Source: Halodesulfurarchaeum formicicum (lineage in GTDB: Archaea; Halobacteriota; Halobacteria; Halobacteriales; Halobacteriaceae). From it: DNA of 64,000 nucleotides. Shown here piece by piece: positions 59,034 through 64,000 of this stretch. The first letter of the stretch is position 1. Every line of letters starts with the position of its first letter. The notes below the pieces were generated by a model. That model was given only the letters and a program-made list of their open reading frames with translations. It was not told where the DNA came from and made no database searches. The stretch covers positions 1,426,001 to 1,490,000 of the forward strand of contig NZ_CP016804.1 of the NCBI RefSeq assembly GCF_001886955.1, written 5' to 3'. The position numbers and the translations under genes were made by a program.

Positions 59034-59622
59034 TGTCGAGGGCCTCGTTTGCGAGGTCGTCCGCCCGCTCGTTCGTCTCCCGGGGCACGTGGGTAATCGA
59101 GTACTCCTCGAACTCGTCCAGGAGTTCGTGCACCCGGACCCGGTACTCCCGGAGGGTGGGATCGTTGGTCTGCCAGGCTCCCCGAACCTGTTTGACGATC
59201 AACTCGGAGTCCCCGCGAATCTCGATCTCGTCGTACCCGTACTGGGCCGCGACTTCGAGCGCGCGGATGAGTGCCTCGTACTCCGCCTGGTTGTTCGTGG
59301 CGCGACCGATCGTCTCGCCACCCTCCTCGACGATTCCATGCTCGTCGACGAGGACGAAGCCCACGGCCGACGGCCCGGGATTACCCCGGCAGGCTCCATC
59401 GAAGTACACATGCACGCGCCCACCCCCGTCGCCCTCGAGCACCGCGGTGATGTCGACCGGGCGTTTGCCCTGGACGACGACGCTGTCCTCGTAGGCGACG
59501 GCGTGGGCCTCACCTAAGTCGGCGTGGAAGACCTCGTGGTCGGTCTTTCCGGGCGAGATCGTCGCGCCTGCCTCCCGCAGACGCTCGCGAGCCTCGGTCG
59601 GGTCACACTCCAGGACCGGCAT
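59026..59622 (-). CDS. rnhA: Ribonuclease HI
   Basis: A 198-aa archaeal RNase HI that cuts RNA in RNA-DNA hybrids. The catalytic domain starts near residue 70 (VHVYFDGACRGNPGPSAVGF), with the usual acidic residues D in YFDGA, E in NNQAEYEALI and D in IRGDSELIVKQV; the last carboxylate is likely in ERADDLAN. An N-terminal extension of about 65 residues precedes it. This is a prokaryotic HI type distinct from the RNase HII found in most archaea. ATG 59622 has TATAAT about 31 bp upstream. Confidence 0.93.
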   Translation of the reverse strand: MPVLECDPTEARERLREAGATISPGKTDHEVFHADLGEAHAVAYEDSVVVQGKRPVDITAVLEGDGGGRVHVYFDGACRGNPGPSAVGFVLVDEHGIVEEGGETIGRATNNQAEYEALIRALEVAAQYGYDEIEIRGDSELIVKQVRGAWQTNDPTLREYRVRVHELLDEFEEYSITHVPRETNERADDLANEALDNA

Positions 59623-59650
59623 GCCAGCCTGTCGGTTCCCGTCGCACAAG

Positions 59651-59656
59651 TATAAT
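59651..59656 (-). promoter_or_regulatory. TATA-like box of rnhA
   Basis: The minus-strand reading is ATTATA, about 31 bp upstream of the rnhA ATG. The divergent region to the second TFB gene is 176 bp. Confidence 0.45.
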
Positions 59657-59763
59657 GCGAATCGTCATACTTCAAGTGAAGTTGCCGACGAGCGTGTAGA
59701 CGCGTATTACAGCGCGTTTACTGCGTTCTGTCCCCTGAGAAGGGACCCGACATCGGCAATGGG

Positions 59764-59769
59764 TTTAAG
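59764..59769 (+). promoter_or_regulatory. TATA-like box of the second TFB gene
   Basis: TTTAAG is centred about 32 bp upstream of ATG 59799, supporting that start. A second A/T stretch (CTATAAAA) lies at 59786-59793, too close to the start to be the TATA box. Confidence 0.4.
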
Positions 59770-59798
59770 TGTGTGTAGAGTGCTACTATAAAAGTGCG

Positions 59799-60758
59799 AT
59801 GACACGGTCTACCCGCCAGCGGGAGCGACAAGCGGCCGAGACCGAGGAGTCAAAAGAGGGCGTCAGGGAGTGCCCGGAATGTGGCTCCGAGGATCTGGTC
59901 AAAAGCTCCGACCGGGGCGAGCTCGTCTGTAACGAGTGTGGACTCGTCCTGGAAGAGGAGAAGATAGACCCCGGCCCGGAGTGGCGCGCCTTCAACCATC
60001 AGGAGCGCCAGCAGAAGTCCCGCGTGGGGGCCCCGACCACCCAGACGATGCACGACAAGGGGCTGACGACCACGATCGACTGGAAGGACAAGGACGCCTA
60101 CGGTCGGTCGATCTCCTCGAAGAAGCGAAGCCAGATGCATCGGCTTCGCAAGTGGCAGGAACGGATCCGGACCAAGGACGCCGGCGAACGCAACCTCCAA
60201 TTTGCCCTCTCGGAGATCGACCGAATGGCGAGTGCGCTCGGGGTCCCACGATCGGTACGCGAGGTCGCCTCGGTTATCTATCGCCGGGCGCTCAAGGAGG
60301 ACCTCATTCGCGGCCGATCGATCGAGGGCGTTGCCACCTCGGCCCTGTACGCCTCCTGTCGCAAGGAAGGCATCCCCCGCAGTCTCGAGGAAATCTCGGA
60401 GGTCTCGCGGGTCGAACGCAAGGAGATCGGTCGGACGTATCGGTATATTTCACAGGAACTCGGGCTGGAGATGAAACCCGTCGATCCCAAGAAGTACGTC
60501 CCCCGGTTCTGTTCCGAACTCGAACTCTCCGAAGAAGTCCAGTCCAAAGCAAACGAGATCATCGAGACGACCGCCGAGAAAGGGTTGCTCTCCGGGAAAT
60601 CCCCGACTGGCTACGCCGCCGCCGCGATCTATGCCGCCTCACTGCTGTGCAACGAGAAGAAGACCCAGCGGGAGGTCGCCGACGTCGCCCAGGTGACCGA
60701 GGTCACGATCCGGAACCGGTACCAGGAGCAGATCGAAGCGATGGGCATCCACAACTAG
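59799..60758 (+). CDS. Transcription initiation factor TFB (second copy)
   Basis: A 319-aa TFIIB homologue, similar in layout to the copy at 26272. The zinc ribbon is CPECG ... CNECG (about 26-47), the B-reader contains [14 protein letters not shown], and two cyclin repeats end in [13 protein letters not shown] 59799 was chosen over an in-frame start at 59769 upstream of the promoter element. It is divergent from rnhA. Multiple TFBs let haloarchaea run distinct promoter sets. Confidence 0.93.
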   Translation: MTRSTRQRERQAAETEESKEGVRECPECGSEDLVKSSDRGELVCNECGLVLEEEKIDPGPEWRAFNHQERQQKSRVGAPTTQTMHDKGLTTTIDWKDKDAYGRSISSKKRSQMHRLRKWQERIRTKDAGERNLQFALSEIDRMASALGVPRSVREVASVIYRRALKEDLIRGRSIEGVATSALYASCRKEGIPRSLEEISEVSRVERKEIGRTYRYISQELGLEMKPVDPKKYVPRFCSELELSEEVQSKANEIIETTAEKGLLSGKSPTGYAAAAIYAASLLCNEKKTQREVADVAQVTEVTIRNRYQEQIEAMGIHN

Positions 60759-60769
60759 AGTCGAAGCCG

Positions 60770-60775
60770 TTTTAG
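60770..60775 (+). promoter_or_regulatory. TATA-like box of the GGGP synthase gene
   Basis: TTTTAG is centred about 27 bp upstream of ATG 60799. Confidence 0.4.
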
Positions 60776-60798
60776 CCGCGCCAAGTGTCGATCAAGCC

Positions 60799-61497
60799 AT
60801 GAGCGGGCCGTGGACTCAGTGGGATCACGTGCTCAAAGTCGATCCCGACAAGGAACTCGCCGGCGATGACACGTTCGCCGACGTTTGCACGAGCGGCACC
60901 GACGCCATCGAAATCGGCGGGACGACGGGGATGACCGAGGAGAAAATGGAGCGGGTGGTGGGCGCCTGTCGCGAGTACGACGTGCCACTCTTCCAGGAGC
61001 CGTCCAACCCGGGTGTCGTCATCGAGGATCCGGGCCTGGACGGCTATCTCATCCCGACAGTGTTCAACGCCGGGGATCCCTTCTGGATCACGGGCGCCCA
61101 CAAGGAGTGGGCACGCATCGACGAGGTCGAGTGGGATCGCACCCACACCGAGGCCTACATCGTGCTCAACCCCGACGCCTCGGTTGCCACTTACACCGAG
61201 GCGAACTGCGATCTCGACACCGAGGAGGTCGCGGCCTACGCGGCGGTCGCCGAGCGACTCTTCGGCCAGGAGATCGTCTACCTGGAGTACTCGGGGATGC
61301 TCGGGGACACCGAGACGGTCGCGGCCGCGACCGAGGCACTCGATGACTCGACACTCTTCTACGGTGGCGGGATTCGAGATTACGAGTCAGCCAAAGCGAT
61401 GGGCGCAGTGGCCGACGTCGTGGTCGTCGGCGACCTCGTCCACGAGGAGGGGGTCGAAGCCGTCGAGGAGACCGTCCGCGGCGCGAAAGAGGCCTGA
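60799..61497 (+). CDS. Geranylgeranylglyceryl phosphate synthase
   Basis: A 232-aa TIM-barrel prenyltransferase that joins geranylgeranyl diphosphate to sn-glycerol-1-phosphate, the first step to archaeal ether lipids. It has the N-terminal [19 protein letters not shown], and the phosphate-binding [10 protein letters not shown] and [14 protein letters not shown] motifs. The length is that of the haloarchaeal group. It lies 40 bp after the second TFB gene and 53 bp before aspS. Confidence 0.92.
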   Translation: MSGPWTQWDHVLKVDPDKELAGDDTFADVCTSGTDAIEIGGTTGMTEEKMERVVGACREYDVPLFQEPSNPGVVIEDPGLDGYLIPTVFNAGDPFWITGAHKEWARIDEVEWDRTHTEAYIVLNPDASVATYTEANCDLDTEEVAAYAAVAERLFGQEIVYLEYSGMLGDTETVAAATEALDDSTLFYGGGIRDYESAKAMGAVADVVVVGDLVHEEGVEAVEETVRGAKEA

Positions 61498-61519
61498 CCG
61501 GTCGGCCGAAATACTGGCG

Positions 61520-61526
61520 TTTAAGA
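61520..61526 (+). promoter_or_regulatory. TATA-like box of aspS
   Basis: TTTAAGA is centred 28 bp upstream of ATG 61551. Confidence 0.5.
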
Positions 61527-61550
61527 GCGGCCCGGGATCTAGTCACGTCC

Positions 61551-62855
61551 ATGGAAGACCGGACACACGCTGCAGACGCCGAGCCTGGCATGTCGGTCAC
61601 CGTCGCCGGGTGGGTACACGAGATTCGCGACCTCGGGGGGATCGCCTTTCTCATCCTCCGCGATCGAACGGGCAAGATCCAGATCAAGTTCGAGAAAGAC
61701 GAGTTGCCCGACGAACTCGTCGAGCGGGCGCTCTCGGTCCACCGCGAGAGTGTCCTCTCGGTCACGGGCGAGGTCTTCGAGGAGGATCGGGCCCCGACCG
61801 GCGTCGAGGTCGTCCCCTCGGAGATCGAGGTGATCGCCGCGGCCGACCCCGAACTGCCCCTGGACCCCTCGGGGAAGGTGGGCGCCGACCTCTCGACGCG
61901 ACTCGACAACCGCACGCTCGACCTGCGGCGCGACGAGCCACGGGCGATCTTCGAGATCCGGAGCGAAGTGCTGCGGGCCGCCCGAGAGACGTTCCGCGAC
62001 CTGGGCTCGACCGAGATCACCACGCCGAAGATCGTCGCCACCGGGACCGAGGGCGGGACCGAACTCTTCCCGATCACGTACTTCGGCGAGGAGGCCTTCA
62101 TGAACCAGTCCCCTCAGCTGTTCAAACAGCTCCTGGCGGCCTCCGGGCTGGAGCGGGTCTTCGAGATCGGCCCGATCTTCCGGGCGGAGGAACACAACAC
62201 GCCCCGGCACCTGAACGAGGCGACGAGCATCGACTTCGAGAGTGCCTTCATCGACGCCGATGAGGCCATGGACGTGGCCGAGACCTTCGTGCGTTCGGTC
62301 TACGAGGCCGTCCAGGAGAACTGCCAGGACGAACTCGAAACCCTGGGCCTGGCCGACTCCTTTACGGTGCCCGAGGCCGGCTTCCCCCGGATCACCTACG
62401 AGGAGGCGATCCAGCGAGCCAACGCCGCCGGCGTCGTCGACGAACAACTCACCTGGGGCGATGACCTCCCGACCGAGGCCGAGAAAGCCCTCGGTGAGGA
62501 GATGGACCAGCACTACTTCATCACGAACTGGCCCGCCTCGGTCAAGCCCTTCTACATCAAAGACGAGGACGACGATCCGGAGGTCTCGACCGGCTTCGAC
62601 CTGAATCACCCCCGGATGGAACTGGTCTCGGGCGGGCAGCGCGAACACCGCTACGAGGAACTCGTCGAGGGCTTCGAGGCCCAGGGCCTGGACCCGGCGG
62701 CCTTCGAGTACTACACCAAGATGTTCAAGTACGGCATGCCGCCCCACGCGGGCTGGGGGATGGGTGCCGAGCGGCTGCTCGTGACGATGCTCGATCTGGA
62801 CAACATCCGCGAGGCCGTCATCTTCCCGCGGGACCGCTCGCGGCTCTCGCCGTAG
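61551..62855 (+). CDS. aspS: Aspartyl-tRNA synthetase, archaeal type (probably non-discriminating)
   Basis: A 434-aa class IIb synthetase. An N-terminal OB fold is followed by the catalytic core ([13 protein letters not shown]-like region, [22 protein letters not shown] motif 2, GMGAERL motif 3). In the anticodon-binding OB fold the residue equivalent to W26 of discriminating archaeal AspRS is H23 (GWVHEIRD) and that equivalent to K85 is P82 (DRAPTG). His and Pro at these sites mark non-discriminating enzymes that also make Asp-tRNA(Asn), later amidated by GatCAB. It is followed 3 bp later by pantoate kinase. Confidence 0.95.
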   Translation: MEDRTHAADAEPGMSVTVAGWVHEIRDLGGIAFLILRDRTGKIQIKFEKDELPDELVERALSVHRESVLSVTGEVFEEDRAPTGVEVVPSEIEVIAAADPELPLDPSGKVGADLSTRLDNRTLDLRRDEPRAIFEIRSEVLRAARETFRDLGSTEITTPKIVATGTEGGTELFPITYFGEEAFMNQSPQLFKQLLAASGLERVFEIGPIFRAEEHNTPRHLNEATSIDFESAFIDADEAMDVAETFVRSVYEAVQENCQDELETLGLADSFTVPEAGFPRITYEEAIQRANAAGVVDEQLTWGDDLPTEAEKALGEEMDQHYFITNWPASVKPFYIKDEDDDPEVSTGFDLNHPRMELVSGGQREHRYEELVEGFEAQGLDPAAFEYYTKMFKYGMPPHAGWGMGAERLLVTMLDLDNIREAVIFPRDRSRLSP

Positions 62856-62858
62856 TGG

Positions 62859-63692
62859 ATGCCCGACCGGGCTGCGGCCACCGCGTTCGTCCCCGGCCAC
62901 GTCACCGGCCTGTTCACGGTCGATCGGCGAGAAGCACCGGCTGAAACCGGGTCCCGCGGCGCAGGCCTGACCCTCGAAGCCGGCGTCGAGGTGACCTGCC
63001 AGCCGGCCGACCGGACGACCATCACGCTCGACGGAGCGCCGACCAGCGTCGAATCCGTCTCCCGGGTGCTCGACGCGCTAGGGGTCGAGGCAACCGTCGA
63101 AGTCAGTACGGACCTCCCCATCGGACGAGGCTTTGGGCTCTCCGGCGGGATGGCTCTGGGAACCGCACTCGCGGCGAACGAGGCGGCCGGGCTGGCCCAC
63201 ACGATGAACGAACTGGTCTCCGTCGCCCACGTGGCCGACGTCGAGGCGGGCACCGGACTGGGCGACGTCGTCGCGCAGGCCCGGGGTGGCATCGTCATCC
63301 GCGAGTCCCCAGGAGCGCCGCCCCACGGGGCCCTGGACGGAATTCCCGGCGGCGGCCGCGTGGAGTACCTCGCGCTCGGTGAACTCTCCACACCCGATGT
63401 CCTCACCGAGCACCCGGACGTGCTTACCCGGGCCGGAACCGCAGCCCTGGAGCGCCTCCAGGAACGGCCCACTCGATCGCAGTTCATGCAGTCCGCCCGC
63501 CAGTTCACCGCCGACGTGGGACTCGCCACGGCGCGGGTCGAGTCGATCCTCGCGGCCGTCGAGGAGACCGGCGGCGTGGGTTCGATGGCGATGCTCGGCG
63601 AGACCGTCTTCGGGTTTGGCACGGCACTCAGCGACGCCGGCTACGAGCCCCAGGTGACACGTGTCGATCCGGCCGGGGCCCGAATCGAGTAG
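62859..63692 (+). CDS. Pantoate kinase
   Basis: A 277-aa GHMP-family kinase. It has [15 protein letters not shown] at the N-terminus and the ATP loop [19 protein letters not shown] near 90-108, followed by [15 protein letters not shown]. This is archaeal pantoate kinase, which makes 4-phosphopantoate in the archaeal CoA pathway. The next gene is the partner ligase. The start lies 3 bp after the aspS stop, so it is probably co-transcribed with aspS. Confidence 0.9.
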   Translation: MPDRAAATAFVPGHVTGLFTVDRREAPAETGSRGAGLTLEAGVEVTCQPADRTTITLDGAPTSVESVSRVLDALGVEATVEVSTDLPIGRGFGLSGGMALGTALAANEAAGLAHTMNELVSVAHVADVEAGTGLGDVVAQARGGIVIRESPGAPPHGALDGIPGGGRVEYLALGELSTPDVLTEHPDVLTRAGTAALERLQERPTRSQFMQSARQFTADVGLATARVESILAAVEETGGVGSMAMLGETVFGFGTALSDAGYEPQVTRVDPAGARIE

Positions 63693-63697
63693 CGGGG

Positions 63698-63702
63698 TTT
63701 TT
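63698..63702 (+). terminator. Possible T-run terminator after pantoate kinase
   Basis: Five T residues 6 bp after the stop; the run also lies 26-30 bp before ATG 63728, so it may be a promoter element for the next gene. Confidence 0.25.
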
Positions 63703-63727
63703 GGCGGCGCGTGAACTAGGCCACTCG

Positions 63728-64000
63728 ATGACCGACTGCGATGAGATCCCGGCCGATCACCCCCGGCACGACTCGCTCGTGACCCGCCACCGGATCGAGG
63801 CGGGCGTGGACGCCGGTATCACCAGTCGACAGGGACTCATCGCCCAGGGACGCGGCGAGGCCTTCGATTACCTGCTCGGCGAGGAGACGATCCCGAGTGC
63901 CGACCGGGCCGCTCGCGCGGCGGCAGCGACCCTGCTGGCCGCCGAGCACCCGGTGTTGAGCGTCAACGGGAACGTCGCCGCGCTCGTTCCCGAGGCGATG
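63728..64000 (+). CDS. 4-phosphopantoate--beta-alanine ligase (partial, cut by window edge)
   Basis: Only the first 91 codons are present; the gene continues beyond base 64000. The visible part, [34 protein letters not shown] and [17 protein letters not shown], matches archaeal phosphopantothenate synthetase, which condenses 4-phosphopantoate with beta-alanine. It follows pantoate kinase, the preceding step, 35 bp downstream. Beta-alanine could come from the MfnA-type decarboxylase at 14992. Confidence 0.85.
   Translation, partial: MTDCDEIPADHPRHDSLVTRHRIEAGVDAGITSRQGLIAQGRGEAFDYLLGEETIPSADRAARAAAATLLAAEHPVLSVNGNVAALVPEAM

Noticed and set aside
59670-59681. CTTCA-AG-TGAAG inverted repeat between rnhA and the second TFB gene
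   Set aside because: A 5-bp stem is expected by chance many times in 64 kb and its position relative to either start has no clear meaning.
1-64000. tRNA, rRNA, CRISPR, insertion sequence or attachment site
   Set aside because: By eye I found no cloverleaf-like sequence in any gap, no regularly spaced repeats and no transposase. A tRNAscan-SE and ISfinder search would be decisive.

Overview
The window is ordinary haloarchaeal chromosome (class Halobacteria). The evidence is high G+C, strongly acidic proteins, TATA-like boxes about 27 bp upstream of start codons (leaderless transcripts), two TFB genes, an archaeal LonB, archaeal-type aminoacyl-tRNA synthetases, geranylgeranylglyceryl phosphate synthase (ether lipids), and the archaeal pantoate kinase / phosphopantothenate synthetase route to CoA. 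I could not assign a genus. I saw no rRNA, tRNA, CRISPR array, insertion sequence or prophage. Genes are closely packed, and many overlap by 4 or 8 bp.

Layout. 0-11.4 kb: topA, gatB, a small coiled-coil gene with smc and scpA, then mtnP, a phosphoribosyltransferase and a membrane protein. 11.4-23.8 kb: ppsA, an M48 protease overlapping mfnA, two membrane proteins, metG, pykA with a 50-aa membrane protein, nfeD, a stomatin-like gene and a winged-helix regulator. 23.8-33.8 kb: a small HTH gene, an aglD-like glycosyltransferase, a first TFB gene, then an aromatic amino acid block (aroD, type II 3-dehydroquinate synthase, ADH synthase, trpA, trpB, trpC) and an MGMT-like protein without its cysteine. 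33.7-44.5 kb: CPBP protease, lonB, nadM with a SAM hydroxide adenosyltransferase, a degenerate amidohydrolase, GT2, methyltransferase, HTH, YkgJ-like, TRAM, radical-SAM/HhH, zinc-ribbon and Hsp20 genes. 44.5-57.3 kb: a long minus-strand array. 57.4-64 kb: ppa, a PadR regulator, rnhA with its partner, a second TFB gene, GGGP synthase, aspS, pantoate kinase and a phosphopantothenate synthetase cut by the window edge.

The most unusual region is 47.3-55.8 kb. It is a tightly coupled, all minus-strand cluster encoding a coiled-coil protein, a small anchored protein, a TadA/VirB11-type ATPase, a TadC-type platform protein, three small single-pass proteins and a 957-aa exported protein. Two of the small proteins and the large one carry RG-type prepilin-peptidase-like N-termini. 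No ordinary major pilin or prepilin peptidase is present. This looks like a complete but poorly characterised haloarchaeal type IV pilus-like or secretion machine.

Some genes elsewhere may work together. AspRS carries the residues expected of a non-discriminating enzyme, which fits GatB and tRNA-dependent Asn formation. MfnA (beta-alanine) can feed pantoate kinase and phosphopantothenate synthetase. ADH synthase and type II dehydroquinate synthase supply dehydroquinate to AroD and the Trp branch. PPS and pyruvate kinase catalyse opposing steps.
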